From: Lachnospiraceae bacterium
GTDB taxonomy: Bacteria; Bacillota; Clostridia; Lachnospirales; Lachnospiraceae
Reading direction: 5' to 3'
Assembly (NCBI GenBank): GCA_024690205.1
Contig: JAILCX010000026.1
Location: 1 to 46,234 of the forward strand
DNA length: 46,234 nucleotides
In this document: positions 35,035 through 44,458 of the stretch, in pieces
Numbering within the stretch: position 1 is the stretch's first letter
How the letters are laid out: each line of letters begins with the position of its first letter
Notes under the pieces: model-generated
The model's database searches: none
What the model saw: only the letters and a program-made list of their open reading frames with translations
Told to the model about the DNA's origin: nothing
Translations under genes and position numbers: made by a program

Positions 35035-35925
35035 ATGGTCAAAAGGAAGGCTTACGCAAAGATAAATCTTGCACTTGATATCACAGGAAAAAGGGATGAC
35101 GGATACCACGAATTAAGGACGGTCATGCAGACCATCAATATTTTCGATGTCCTGACATTTGCCAAGAATCCCGGAGCAATATCGCCCATAACCATAAGGG
35201 TCACCGAAGATTCAACGATAAAAGCCGACCTTGGAAGACCGGAAGAAAACCTCATCTATAAGGCAGCTTCACTTGTCATGAAAAGTAACAACGTGAATAC
35301 GCCTGTTATTATTTCCCTCAAGAAAAATATACCGGTCGCAGCCGGTCTTGCCGGAGGTTCTTCGGATGCCGCTGCAACGATCCGCGGGTTAAATGATCTT
35401 TTAAACCTCAAAATGTCATTTGATGACATGTGTAAATTGGGAGTTAATGTCGGTGCGGATGTTCCCTTCTGCATCATGGGCGGAACAGTCCTTGCCGAAG
35501 GAATAGGCGAGAAATTAAGGCGTCTCCCGAATCCTCCCCAGTGTTATTTATTGATAGCCAAACCTGATATTTCGGTTTCAACCGCTTCGGTCTATCAGGA
35601 ATACGATAAGCTGAAAGATGTGGTCCATCCTGATGTCGATTCCATAGTTGACGGCATACTAAATCAGGATTTATTGCAAATATCACACTCGCTTGGAAAT
35701 GTCCTCGAGGATGTTACAATTCCAAAACATCCTGTTATTGATAACATCAAAGAGTCCATGAAGGATATGGGTGCCTGGAACAGCCTGATGAGCGGCTCGG
35801 GCCCTACGGTTTTCGGTGTGTTCATGGACCATCTCATGGCAGGCAAAGCCGAAAAGTACCTTATAGAGAACGGACTTGCGGCCAACACTTACGTAACCAC
35901 CTATATGAACAACGCTGATACATAA
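35035..35925 (+). CDS. ispE: 4-diphosphocytidyl-2-C-methyl-D-erythritol kinase
   Basis: This GHMP kinase phosphorylates CDP-methylerythritol in the non-mevalonate isoprenoid pathway. The 296-residue protein has KAYAKINLALDITGKRDDGYHE at its N terminus (I cite the AKINL and GYHE signatures), the ATP loop PVAAGLAGGSSDAAAT and the C-terminal MSGSGPTVFG. GAGG lies 8 bases before the ATG. It is the first gene of an operon with gntR 8 bases downstream, under a promoter with a GntR-like operator. Presence of ispE shows the host makes isoprenoids by the methylerythritol route. Confidence 0.95.
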   Translation: MVKRKAYAKINLALDITGKRDDGYHELRTVMQTINIFDVLTFAKNPGAISPITIRVTEDSTIKADLGRPEENLIYKAASLVMKSNNVNTPVIISLKKNIPVAAGLAGGSSDAAATIRGLNDLLNLKMSFDDMCKLGVNVGADVPFCIMGGTVLAEGIGEKLRRLPNPPQCYLLIAKPDISVSTASVYQEYDKLKDVVHPDVDSIVDGILNQDLLQISHSLGNVLEDVTIPKHPVIDNIKESMKDMGAWNSLMSGSGPTVFGVFMDHLMAGKAEKYLIENGLAANTYVTTYMNNADT

Positions 35926-35933
35926 AGGAAACT

Positions 35934-36623
35934 ATGACAGACGATTTTAACCTTATCATGGAAGATTTTCTTCCGCTTCGAGATGTAGTATTTAATACTT
36001 TGCGAAGAGCCATTCTTACCGGACAGTTAAAGCCGGGTGAGCGGCTTATGGAAGTGCACCTTGCAAACAAGCTGGGTGTAAGCCGTACGCCTATAAGAGA
36101 AGCCATAAGAAAGCTTGAACTTGAGGGCCTTGTCGTGATGGTTCCAAGGAAAGGAGCGGAAGTAGCCAAGATATCCGAAAAAAGCCTTAAAGATGTGCTC
36201 GAAGTGCGCCGTGCACTTGATGAACTCATTGCCGAACTTGCATGTTCAAGGATCAGTTCCGAACAGTTGAAAGAACTAAAGGAAGCTGCAGAAGCATTCG
36301 AACGTGCCACAAAAACAGAGGATACCGCAAGCATAGCAAGGGCTGACGTCGCATTCCACGATATCATCATGGAGTCTACCGGAAACTCAAGGCTTAAGCA
36401 GCTTGTCAACAACCTCGCCGAGCAGATGTACAGATACCGCTTTGTTTATCTTAAGGACGAGACCAAGCACGGCATGCTCGTTAAGGAACACAGCATGATC
36501 TACGATGCCATAAAGAAAAAAGATAAAGAAGCAGCCGCAAAAGCCGCACGCGAGCATATCGATAATCAGGAAAAAGCGATCATAGCGCATATCCGGATGG
36601 AAAAGGAATACGGAAATGATTAA
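35934..36623 (+). CDS. GntR-family regulator, FadR/FCD subfamily
   Basis: The 229-residue protein has an N-terminal winged helix-turn-helix (LRRAILTGQLKPGERL, then LGVSRTPIREAIRKLELEGLV; residues about 14-75) and an all-helical FCD ligand domain (about 85-225) with ADVAFHDIIMESTGN supplying typical metal-binding Asp and His. FCD regulators usually sense small organic acids or their derivatives. The palindrome upstream of ispE matches this family's operator type. It overlaps the DUF1934 gene by 8 bases. The ligand cannot be told; a link to isoprenoid or central metabolism is suggested only by the operon. Confidence 0.93.
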   Translation: MTDDFNLIMEDFLPLRDVVFNTLRRAILTGQLKPGERLMEVHLANKLGVSRTPIREAIRKLELEGLVVMVPRKGAEVAKISEKSLKDVLEVRRALDELIAELACSRISSEQLKELKEAAEAFERATKTEDTASIARADVAFHDIIMESTGNSRLKQLVNNLAEQMYRYRFVYLKDETKHGMLVKEHSMIYDAIKKKDKEAAAKAAREHIDNQEKAIIAHIRMEKEYGND

Positions 36624-37035
36624 AGACGTGTGGGTAAAGATAACAGGACACCAGACGGGCCCTGACGGGACCACAGATGTAAATGAGCAGGAATTTCCTG
36701 CTCAATATTTTAACAAAAACAATTTCCACTACATCATAAGCGAGAATGAACGTCTTGCCAAAAGTGAGCGCTACAAGTTCAATCACCGCTTCCTTGAAGT
36801 CATAAGGGACGGCGATACCTTTTCAAAGCTTACTTTTGATGCGGGAAAGATGTGCCGTACAAATTATAAAACTCCATACGGACGCATGGAGTTTACATTT
36901 AATACACATCAGATCACTCTTAATGATTCTCCCGAGGAGATAAGGATCGAGATAAATTATGAGATGCTTCACAATGAAAAGAGCGTTTCAACCAATCGCA
37001 CGATCCTCGTGATAACACCTAACAGTTCTACTTAA
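36616..37035 (+). CDS. DUF1934 (YwiB-like) domain protein
   Basis: The 139-residue protein matches the DUF1934 beta-barrel family: VWVKITGHQ at the start, then YHYIISENERL-type and YGRMEFTFNTHQI strands ending with IRIEINYEML. Members are small calycin-like barrels without known function. AAGGAATACGGAA precedes the ATG inside the end of gntR. Its last 8 bases overlap the end of the convergent gene at 37028-37504. A 21-base palindrome lies inside its coding region at 36684-36704. Role unknown. Confidence 0.85.
   Translation: MIKDVWVKITGHQTGPDGTTDVNEQEFPAQYFNKNNFHYIISENERLAKSERYKFNHRFLEVIRDGDTFSKLTFDAGKMCRTNYKTPYGRMEFTFNTHQITLNDSPEEIRIEINYEMLHNEKSVSTNRTILVITPNSST
36684..36704. repeat. Near-perfect 21-base palindrome inside the DUF1934 gene
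   Basis: TGAGCAGGAA and TTCCTGCTCA flank one central T. As RNA it can form an 8-bp stem with an AATTT loop. It sits 60 bases after the gntR stop. Confidence 0.55.
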
Positions 37036-37504
37036 GCGGCTTTGCCCCGCCCTTTTCCTGGATCTTATCGACCAGGCGCGCATAGGCACTCTTTTTCTTT
37101 ACGGGCTTTGCTTCCTGCTTGCCGTGCAATCCCTTAACTTCCGTTATATAGATTCCCGATACAACGGCCTTAACTTCCTTTTTGACCGGAACATCATCGA
37201 AAATCTTTGCATCGCACACAAGGCTTAAAACCTGAGGACCGACCTTTGCCTTAACGATAGGCAGTTTGCTGTTCCTCATAAGCTTGGGTGTCTGGTCTAT
37301 TACAGCCTGCGGAAGTCCCGCATCCTTTAACTTCATCTTCTTTTTATCAATGATAAGCATCGAAACGCTCTGCTTCATCGCATCGATCTGCGACTGCTGT
37401 TCTTCCTGCTTCTTCTGAGCTTTCTTTCCAAGGAAGTATAAAACAACCACCAAAGCGATCAAAACGACCAATACTATTATTGTTACAATCCAACCGGTAG
37501 ACAT
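37028..37504 (-). CDS. Small membrane-anchored basic protein, unknown function
   Basis: Residues 4-24 form one membrane helix (WIVTIIVLVVLIALVVVLYF), followed by a Lys/Gln-rich coiled segment (about 27-60) and a compact basic domain of about 80 residues with a beta-like stretch (IVKAKVGPQVLSLVCDAKIF, VKAVVSGIYITEVKG). The tail is very Lys-rich. The layout suggests a cytosolic domain tethered to the membrane that may bind nucleic acid or acidic partners. I recognise no family. GGGAAAA precedes the ATG. It has its own promoter after the antiporter operon. Confidence 0.8.
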   Translation of the reverse strand: MSTGWIVTIIVLVVLIALVVVLYFLGKKAQKKQEEQQSQIDAMKQSVSMLIIDKKKMKLKDAGLPQAVIDQTPKLMRNSKLPIVKAKVGPQVLSLVCDAKIFDDVPVKKEVKAVVSGIYITEVKGLHGKQEAKPVKKKSAYARLVDKIQEKGGAKPLK

Positions 37505-37547
37505 TATTTTCCCTCTTTTTCTTTATTCTGCCGTATTCCGACAACTC

Positions 37548-37576
37548 ATGATATCATTAAATCGCTACATCGTCAA
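37548..37576 (-). promoter_or_regulatory. Promoter of the small membrane-anchored protein gene
   Basis: TTGACG (37571-37576) and TATCAT (37548-37553) are 17 bases apart, beginning 4 bases after the end of the antiporter operon. No terminator of that operon is visible before it. Confidence 0.65.
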
Positions 37577-37580
37577 AGAC

Positions 37581-39443
37581 TTAGAGCAGATGATAGATTA
37601 CGTATCCTATGGTGAAAAGCAGTCCCACCGAAGCAAGCGCCAGTCCGAAAGAAAGCGATCTTGAAATGATATTGCGGCTTTCCGAAAATTTAAGATACCA
37701 CATGGCGAGCCTGTGCTCGTAACTCCGAACAGGATCCCTGTCCGATCCAGCAAGTGCTCTGTGTATATCATCAAGCGAATCCCCGAAAAGGTGTGTAAGA
37801 CCGTTTCCTTCGGTGTATTCTCTTGGTATCGGCTTATCTGAAAATATGGTTTTTCTCAAAAGTACAACGATCGCATCTATGAGGTTATCGCATATCCTTG
37901 ACAGGAATGTTCCGATCGCAGGAAGGATCATAAGTAGCAAGGGCCTGTAGATAAGGTCTTCAAGGTCAAGCTTTGCAGGCCATCTGTCTATATATCTTCC
38001 ATCTTTCATAAACACTTTTCTGACTATAATGAAGTACAAAAGAAGTCCTATTGCTATGGAGACCGCACTTCCCTTTAGGTTTTCAAGTGAAAAATAATTT
38101 ACATGGAAGTCTTCCTTTTGTGTAAAGCAAAGGAATGTGCTTCCCAAAGAAGCGATCCTGTCCATCGTAAAGTACGGCGTTATTCCAAGAACAAACAATA
38201 CAAGGCCGCCCGGAAGGATCGACAGTATCGATAACTTTCCGATATATCCTCTTTTAGTATGAGGATTATGTTTTTTTATCTCATCAAATTCTTTTTGTAT
38301 CTTTTCATCTTCGTTCTTTTCAACAAATATCGAAACAAAAAGTTTGATCATGTAGGCAAGAGTGCATCCGCCGGAAAATAAGAATATCCACTCTGCAGCA
38401 GATGTCATGCCGTCTCCAAGGATATGCGCACCTTCAAGTATTCCCTCGTGAAGCAATGTTTTTGAGATATATCCGCTAAATCCCGGAATGCCTGCTATGG
38501 AGAGGGCTCCTATCGCAAACATGATCTTTAAGAAGGTCTTGTTTCTTCCAAAACCCCTTATCTCATTAAGATCAAGCTTGTGGAGGTTAAAGAAAATAAC
38601 TCCGGCCGAGAGGAATAAAACAAGCTTTATAAGCGAGTGGTTCACCATGTGAAGGAACATTCCGCGAAGTGCAAGTTCACCCTCTTCCCCAAGGATATTT
38701 CCCATTCCGATGCCGGTCATGATAAAGCCTATCTGCGACATCGATGAACATGCAAGCGTCCGCTTAAGATCTATGCTAAAAAGCGCCAGCACGGCTCCAA
38801 GGAGCATGGTTACAAGTCCAAGGATAAGCATCGTCTTTCCCCAAAGAAGATCGCCTTCCATGATATAGACGCTTAATATGATAACTCCGAAAATGCCTGA
38901 CTTTGTGAGGATTCCCGAAAGCAATGCAGATGCAGGAGCAGGTGCAACGGGATGAGCCTTGGGAAGCCAGATATGCAAAGGATAGACGCCTGCTTTTGCT
39001 CCGAATCCTATAAGGATAAGGAATGCGGCGATCCTGATATCACCCGTTCCGCTTGATAAAAGGAACAGTCCCATCAACATGAAAAGACCGCCTATAACGG
39101 CAACCGCAAGGTATGTTGATGCAGCACGTAAAGACTTTTCCTTTTCATCCTGGGCAACCCAAACGTATGACGTAAACGACATGAGTTCAAAGAAAACAAA
39201 TGTCGTAAAAAGATCTCCGGAAAGGAACACTCCCAAAAGTGCTGGAAGCGTTATCACAAAAAAGAAGTAATATCTACCCTTATTCTTGTAGGTTTTAAAG
39301 TACTCAGGCGAGATAAGCGCACATGATACCCACATAAAAATGGCGATGATGATATAAACGAACCTGAACCCGTCAATTGTAAAGTTAAGTCCGTTCCCGC
39401 ATATTTGATCAATTCCAAAATTAATACCGCCGCTCATCATCAT
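37581..39443 (-). CDS. NuoL/MrpA/D-type proton-translocating antiporter subunit, 620 aa
   Basis: The largest of four related subunits has about fourteen helices plus an extra C-terminal hydrophobic part. Channel residues are intact: Glu in FVFFELMS (TM5), Lys in GFGAKAGVYPLHIWLPKAHP (TM7), Lys in LLSGILTKSG (TM8) and Lys in GFSGYISKTLL (TM12). It overlaps the preceding subunit gene by 4 bases and is the last gene of the operon. A conserved linker with charged residues (KNEDEKIQKEFDEI) lies near the middle. It should move protons or sodium ions in a multisubunit Mrp- or Mbh-like complex. Which ion it carries cannot be told. Confidence 0.88.
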   Translation of the reverse strand: MMMSGGINFGIDQICGNGLNFTIDGFRFVYIIIAIFMWVSCALISPEYFKTYKNKGRYYFFFVITLPALLGVFLSGDLFTTFVFFELMSFTSYVWVAQDEKEKSLRAASTYLAVAVIGGLFMLMGLFLLSSGTGDIRIAAFLILIGFGAKAGVYPLHIWLPKAHPVAPAPASALLSGILTKSGIFGVIILSVYIMEGDLLWGKTMLILGLVTMLLGAVLALFSIDLKRTLACSSMSQIGFIMTGIGMGNILGEEGELALRGMFLHMVNHSLIKLVLFLSAGVIFFNLHKLDLNEIRGFGRNKTFLKIMFAIGALSIAGIPGFSGYISKTLLHEGILEGAHILGDGMTSAAEWIFLFSGGCTLAYMIKLFVSIFVEKNEDEKIQKEFDEIKKHNPHTKRGYIGKLSILSILPGGLVLFVLGITPYFTMDRIASLGSTFLCFTQKEDFHVNYFSLENLKGSAVSIAIGLLLYFIIVRKVFMKDGRYIDRWPAKLDLEDLIYRPLLLMILPAIGTFLSRICDNLIDAIVVLLRKTIFSDKPIPREYTEGNGLTHLFGDSLDDIHRALAGSDRDPVRSYEHRLAMWYLKFSESRNIISRSLSFGLALASVGLLFTIGYVIYHLL

Positions 39444-40984
39444 AATCTCCCGTTTGCAACAGCACTTAATATCGTAACGACTTTATCTCCGAATATTCCA
39501 AAGCCTATCATGCATACCACAAAGACTCCGAAAGGAAGGATCATCTTCCAGCCCGGATCATGATAGCGTTCTATTGCCGAATAATTAAATCCCTTTTCGG
39601 GGAAGAATGCCCTTATCACGATCTGGAGCATATAGATCGCAGTCAGAAGCGCCGATACCAAAAGCGCTCCTATGCCTATATACGCCATTAAGTTCTCCGA
39701 ATCTACAGCTGCCTGTGCAAGCTGCCATTTACTTATGAATCCGCAAAGAAGCGGAACACCCATTAGTGAAAACGAACTTACCGTAAATGCCGCAAAAGTC
39801 TTTGGCATCCTGCGTCCCAATCCGTCTACTTCATATACATATTCCCTGCCGGTGCCCGCAATGACAGCACCCGCACAAAAGAATGAGCAGATCTTCATGA
39901 CACCGTGAAAGAGCATGTGGCAAAGCGCACCGGCCATTCCAAGCGGCGACATTATAAGGCACCCGAAAAGGATGTAGGAAAGGTTTGATACCGTCGAGTA
40001 AGCAAGCCTTCTTTTTATGTGTCTTTCCCTTACCGCCTGGGAACATCCGTAAACTATCGTAAATATGGCAAAGGCCATTGGAACATACTGTGCAAAAGAA
40101 TCCTTTAAGATCTCTGTACCGAAGCTGTAGTAAGTGATCCTTAATATCGCAAAAGCACCGGCCTTTACGACTGCAACCGCATGCAAAAGAGCCGTTACCG
40201 GAGTCGGTGCAACACCTGCTTTGGGCAGCCATGACGAAAGAGGAAAGATCGCCGCCTTAACACCGAATCCAAAGAATCCGAAAAGATATACAAGCCTCAT
40301 AAGTCCGGCCGGAAGCGAGGCAACGTCGCCAGATATCGTTGCTACGGCTGCTTCAACGGTTCCGGAGCTTTCGTTAAAGTGCAGGATCCCTCCGAGCACA
40401 AAATCAAGTGTATTACCGAAATTGCTGATAAACACGAGCGTTACGAATCCGAATGCAGCGCCTCCCAGTGAGTAGTAAAGATAGGTTCTTGTTGCAAGCG
40501 TAGCTTCCCTTGAAAGCGTAAAGAGTATAAGCGGCACCGTGACCAGAGTCAGCATCTCATAGAATATGTACATCGTAAGAAGATTTGAAGCTCCGGCTAT
40601 ACCGAGTGTCACTCCGAACGTTACGACATAGAATCCGAAGAAAGTCGATTCCTTGGCGGTATTTTCACCTGCTTCATGCTTCATATAATCAAAAGCATAA
40701 AGCGTTGCAAAAGGCCATAGGAACGAGACAAGTGCGGCAAATATACACCCCATCCCGTCAAATCCGACCGAGATCGAGAACTTGGATACAAACGTTACGA
40801 TATCGATCCTTTCAGGTCTTGCGGCAATAAGAAAAAGGCTAAGAGCCGATGTGAGTATCGTTATCGCCTCAACACATATACACATATGTTCCCTTTTCTT
40901 AAAGGGGAAAAGCAGCACGTAAAGGCCTCCCAACACGGGAAGCAATATCATGATCACGTACCAGATGTTTGAAACATTACCCAT
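39440..40984 (-). CDS. MrpD/NuoN-type antiporter subunit, 514 aa
   Basis: I use ATG 40984, preceded by GGGTGAT, which pairs with the 16S rRNA tail; a GTG three codons earlier is the alternative. Channel residues are Glu in FYEMLTLV (TM5), Lys in GVKAAIFPLSSWLPKAG (TM7), Lys in VAVVKAGAF (TM8) and Lys in LLCGFISKWQ (TM12). The protein is one of four proton-translocating paralogues in this operon. It starts 12 bases after the previous stop and overlaps the next gene by 4. It differs enough from its neighbours to be an old duplication. Confidence 0.88.
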   Translation of the reverse strand: MGNVSNIWYVIMILLPVLGGLYVLLFPFKKREHMCICVEAITILTSALSLFLIAARPERIDIVTFVSKFSISVGFDGMGCIFAALVSFLWPFATLYAFDYMKHEAGENTAKESTFFGFYVVTFGVTLGIAGASNLLTMYIFYEMLTLVTVPLILFTLSREATLATRTYLYYSLGGAAFGFVTLVFISNFGNTLDFVLGGILHFNESSGTVEAAVATISGDVASLPAGLMRLVYLFGFFGFGVKAAIFPLSSWLPKAGVAPTPVTALLHAVAVVKAGAFAILRITYYSFGTEILKDSFAQYVPMAFAIFTIVYGCSQAVRERHIKRRLAYSTVSNLSYILFGCLIMSPLGMAGALCHMLFHGVMKICSFFCAGAVIAGTGREYVYEVDGLGRRMPKTFAAFTVSSFSLMGVPLLCGFISKWQLAQAAVDSENLMAYIGIGALLVSALLTAIYMLQIVIRAFFPEKGFNYSAIERYHDPGWKMILPFGVFVVCMIGFGIFGDKVVTILSAVANGRL

Positions 40985-40996
40985 AATTATCACCCG

Positions 40997-42481
40997 TCAA
41001 AAAAGAATCTGGGGAAACAATCCAATAAATACGGAAAGTGCCGTAAGCAATAAAACAGGGATAAGCATAAGCCATCCGGGCTCGTGCGCTACGGAATATG
41101 CACGATATCTGCTTCCTGCACTTCCCATCGCCCCTGCCGTCAATGCATCGGTTTCAAAGCCGTCACCCGGCAAAAAGGCATTTATCGAAATAGGCAAAAG
41201 ATATCCTGCCGTTAAAAGCGCCGATATCAAAAGGATAACAGGGCCCAGATATGAAAATACCCTGATCCCCGAATCAAGAGATCCCATGCATATATACCAC
41301 TTGGAAGCAAAGCCTCCGAAAGGAGGTATTCCGATAAGTCCAAGCGATGCGATAGTATAGCACCACATAAGGACGGGCATCTTCTTTCCTATGCCTCGAA
41401 GCTCCTCAACCCTCGTACAGCCCGTGATGTGAATTATCGCCCCTGCACAAAGGAAAAGAACACTCTTTATAAATGCATGAGCCGCAACGTGCACCATCGC
41501 GCCGTTAAAAGCTGTAGTATCAACCGTAAATAATGCAAACAGAATATAAGAAACCTGGCTTACCGTGGAATAGGCAAGTCTTTTCTTAAGAACCTTTTCC
41601 TTATATGCAAGCATCGATCCCAAAAATACCGTGATAAGGCAAAGCACAAGGCATATATTTTGAACGATGCTTCCCGAAAAAGCACTTTCTCCGAACACAT
41701 AAAATATGACTCTCAATATTCCAAGCACTCCGGCTTTAACTATGATACCCGATAAGACCGCAGAGGCAGGTGCAGGTGCAACAGGGTGAGCCGTAGGAAG
41801 CCATCCGTGCATCGGAAACATTCCGGCCTTAACGGAAAATCCAAGTATCATAAGAAGCATTGCCGTGATCTTTAATCCCTCCGGCATAGATGAACTTATC
41901 ATCCCGCCTTTTGTAAACTCGGCGGTGGTGCTTACGGAATATTTGTAGACAAAATAAAGTCCGAAAAGGACCATGTAAGCTCCTGCAAACGAGTAGATGA
42001 GATATTTAAGTGATGCCATTATCGCTTCTCTTGTAAGCGCGTGAAGTACCAAATAAAATGACAATATCGTCATAAATTCATAGAACGCATAGAACGTAAA
42101 GAGGTTCCCCGCAAAGCAAAGTCCCATAAGGGCTCCGGGGACCATGAGATAAAAAGCAAAATACCTTTTGTTGTTATCCTCATATTCCATATATTCAAAT
42201 GAGTAAAAGCCAGAAAGCATCCAAACGATCTCGGTCACAAGAGCAAATATGATGCCTGTCTTGTCGGGCGAAAATGACAGAATTAAGCTTTCATTTATCC
42301 TAAGAGGCACTGATGGACCTGCCCCCAATAATATGCATGACAAAACAAGGCAAAACTCGATAACGAGCATTACCGCAGTATAGATACATATTCTTTTTCT
42401 TCCGGCTTCCTTTTCCTTAAATAGCAGAAGTATCACTCCCGATACCAAAGGAAAAAGGACGCTAAGCGTGATCATATCCAT
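40997..42481 (-). CDS. MrpD/NuoM-type antiporter subunit, 494 aa
   Basis: Channel residues are Glu in FYAFYEFMTI (TM5), Lys in SVKAGMFPMHGWLPTAHP (TM7), Lys in GIIVKAGVL (TM8) and Lys in GGFASKWY (TM12), all conserved. The start is uncertain: GGAGG at 42494-42498 lies 3 bases before GTG 42490 and 12 before ATG 42481. I take the ATG because TGATC next to it extends the 16S pairing. The gene sits 22 bases after the mrpD-like gene. Role: ion/proton translocation within the same complex. Confidence 0.87.
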   Translation of the reverse strand: MDMITLSVLFPLVSGVILLLFKEKEAGRKRICIYTAVMLVIEFCLVLSCILLGAGPSVPLRINESLILSFSPDKTGIIFALVTEIVWMLSGFYSFEYMEYEDNNKRYFAFYLMVPGALMGLCFAGNLFTFYAFYEFMTILSFYLVLHALTREAIMASLKYLIYSFAGAYMVLFGLYFVYKYSVSTTAEFTKGGMISSSMPEGLKITAMLLMILGFSVKAGMFPMHGWLPTAHPVAPAPASAVLSGIIVKAGVLGILRVIFYVFGESAFSGSIVQNICLVLCLITVFLGSMLAYKEKVLKKRLAYSTVSQVSYILFALFTVDTTAFNGAMVHVAAHAFIKSVLFLCAGAIIHITGCTRVEELRGIGKKMPVLMWCYTIASLGLIGIPPFGGFASKWYICMGSLDSGIRVFSYLGPVILLISALLTAGYLLPISINAFLPGDGFETDALTAGAMGSAGSRYRAYSVAHEPGWLMLIPVLLLTALSVFIGLFPQILF

Positions 42482-42503
42482 CCCGATCACAAGCCTCCGT
42501 CAA

Positions 42504-44081
42504 TCATGAAAACATATCGATACCTGCCCTTATCCAGTCAAGTATCGTATTTGAGCAAACGCCCAAAGCTATGTTCAAAATAACAAAAAGATGTATAACG
42601 AATCCGTAAAGCTTTTCTTCCCTTAAAGTTATCCTTTCCTTTTCTATGACAACACCGTTTATTCCCATTCTTTGGGGAGTTGCAACGGTATTTGTGACAA
42701 CATCCGCCTGAGCGCGGTTTGCACCCAGTTTTTCGATGGGCATATAGATCCTCAATACCGTCTTCATAAAGTAGATGGCATTAAGGATAGTACTTATTCC
42801 CAAAACTATAAGGGCAGGGAGCATCTTGGCATAAGTAAGCGAAACCGCCGCGTCCATGAACTGCAGTTTACTTATGAATCCCGAAAAGAGCGGTATACCG
42901 ACCATCGACAAAGAACCTGTCAAAAATCCGATACCGGCGATCTTGTTCCTGTGCGCGGAACCTGTGAGGTCTATAAAGTGTCTTGAGCCGTGTGAAACAT
43001 CCGTCAATCCGATCGCTGAGATAAAGAGCATCGACTTTGTTGCGGCATGAGATAAAATATGGAAGATCGAAGCTACCATTCCGGCACGCGTTCCCATACC
43101 GAAGCCCATGTATATATAGCCTATCTGTGCGATAGATGAAAAGGCTATCATCCTTCTTATGTCGTTTTCCCTTATCGCACTTACCGATCCGCTTATCATC
43201 GCAATGAGCCCAAATACGAAAAGGACGTTCAAAAGCCTTGATGACTTTACGGTATCAAAGCCTATCACTCTGTAGAAGATCTTTATAAGAAGGAAAATGT
43301 ATCCTTTTGAAACCAAGCTTGATAATATGGCAGCCGATGAAACCGTTGAATAGCCGTAAGCATCCGGCAGCCAGCTGTGGAACGGGAAAAGCGCGCTCTT
43401 TATGCAAAGTCCCGTCGTTAGTAATGCTATCGTAACAACCAAGGGTACGAGTGACTCCCCGGAACTTACTATCCCTCCGACTGCTTCTTTTATATTGCTC
43501 ATCAAAAGATGTCCCGTGATATCGTAGGTCATCATTATTCCAAGGAGCAATAATCCGGAGCCTAAAAGCGACATTATCATGTATCTTACTCCGGCTTCTA
43601 TCGTTCTTCCGTTTTCTCTTATAACGATAAGACCGCAGGCAGAGATCGTGTTTATCTCGACAAAAACATACGCCGTGAAAAGGTCGTTAGTATAAACAAG
43701 GGCAAGAAGTGAACTGAAAAGCAGGTTTATGAAAACGTAATAAAGAAATTCCTTGTCACGTGCCACCTCGTCCTTCATCTTGTGGCGTCCGCCCCAGATC
43801 GAAAGGAGCATTATGATGCTGAAAAATAGCGCCATTCCCGATTCAAGAACGCCGAACCTTATCTCATTTCCCCAGGGAGCGGGGAATATACCCATCACGT
43901 AAACGACAGGCTCACCAAGTTGCAGGCATCCGATAAATGTAGTAAGCGAAAGGCCAAATACCGCAAGGATCACAAGCGTGTTAAGAAGCCTTGCGGCTTT
44001 ACGCGGAAGTCCGGAGCTTATTATGGCTGCGAACATGCATATCAATATGGAGATTGCCGGGAAATTCCGAACAAAGCCCAT
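42504..44081 (-). CDS. MrpD/MbhH-type antiporter subunit, 525 aa
   Basis: By position right after mrpC this is the MrpD/MbhH equivalent. Channel residues are Glu in YVFVEINTI (TM5), Lys in CIKSALFPFHSWLPDAYG (TM7), Lys in SLVSKGYIF (TM8) and Lys in FSGFISKLQF (TM12). I use ATG 44081, which overlaps the mrpC stop (TGATG) and lies 7 bases after AAGGAGG; a TTG one codon earlier is the alternative. An insertion near residue 450 precedes the last helix. It forms part of the membrane arm with MrpC. Confidence 0.9.
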   Translation of the reverse strand: MGFVRNFPAISILICMFAAIISSGLPRKAARLLNTLVILAVFGLSLTTFIGCLQLGEPVVYVMGIFPAPWGNEIRFGVLESGMALFFSIIMLLSIWGGRHKMKDEVARDKEFLYYVFINLLFSSLLALVYTNDLFTAYVFVEINTISACGLIVIRENGRTIEAGVRYMIMSLLGSGLLLLGIMMTYDITGHLLMSNIKEAVGGIVSSGESLVPLVVTIALLTTGLCIKSALFPFHSWLPDAYGYSTVSSAAILSSLVSKGYIFLLIKIFYRVIGFDTVKSSRLLNVLFVFGLIAMISGSVSAIRENDIRRMIAFSSIAQIGYIYMGFGMGTRAGMVASIFHILSHAATKSMLFISAIGLTDVSHGSRHFIDLTGSAHRNKIAGIGFLTGSLSMVGIPLFSGFISKLQFMDAAVSLTYAKMLPALIVLGISTILNAIYFMKTVLRIYMPIEKLGANRAQADVVTNTVATPQRMGINGVVIEKERITLREEKLYGFVIHLFVILNIALGVCSNTILDWIRAGIDMFS

Positions 44082-44455
44082 CAAAGCCCCTCCTTCTTTA
44101 ACTTCATTGAGATCTCGTCAAGGTTTAAGGTGTGATACCTTTTATAAAGCCTTATGGTAAGTGACAGCATAAGTGCCGTAACAGATACCGAAACAACGAT
44201 ACCTGTAAGAACAAGTCCCGAAGGTATCGGATTTATATATCTTGAAGCATCGGTTATCCCGTCAGTGATGATGGGAGCTGCATGGCCGTTTATATATCCT
44301 TTTTCCGCAAGGAAAAAATACATCCCCGAGTCCATGATGTTAAGTCCGATGATCTTTTTTATGAGGTTAGGCTGCAGGAGCAGATTTCCGAAGCCTATAC
44401 AGAAAAGGATTAGCGCTATAGCCTCTGTATAATTGGCCGCAAGATTAGGTCCCAT
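44081..44455 (-). CDS. mrpC: MrpC/MbhG (NuoK-like) subunit
   Basis: The 124-residue protein has three hydrophobic helices and the MrpC signatures IIGLNIMDSGMYFFLA and NPIPSGLVLTGIVVSVSVTA. NuoK-like subunits link the antiporter subunits to the small subunits in complex-I-related machines. GGAGGACTCTAGGAT precedes the ATG, 3 bases after the previous stop. A charged tail ends the protein. Assignment is firm. Confidence 0.92.
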   Translation of the reverse strand: MGPNLAANYTEAIALILFCIGFGNLLLQPNLIKKIIGLNIMDSGMYFFLAEKGYINGHAAPIITDGITDASRYINPIPSGLVLTGIVVSVSVTALMLSLTIRLYKRYHTLNLDEISMKLKKEGL

Positions 44456-44458
44456 ATC

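Noticed and set aside
35861-36412. 183-codon minus-strand frame opposite gntR
   Set aside because: Ser-rich antisense shadow; the plus-strand GntR protein is unmistakable and no promoter or ribosome site supports the antisense frame.
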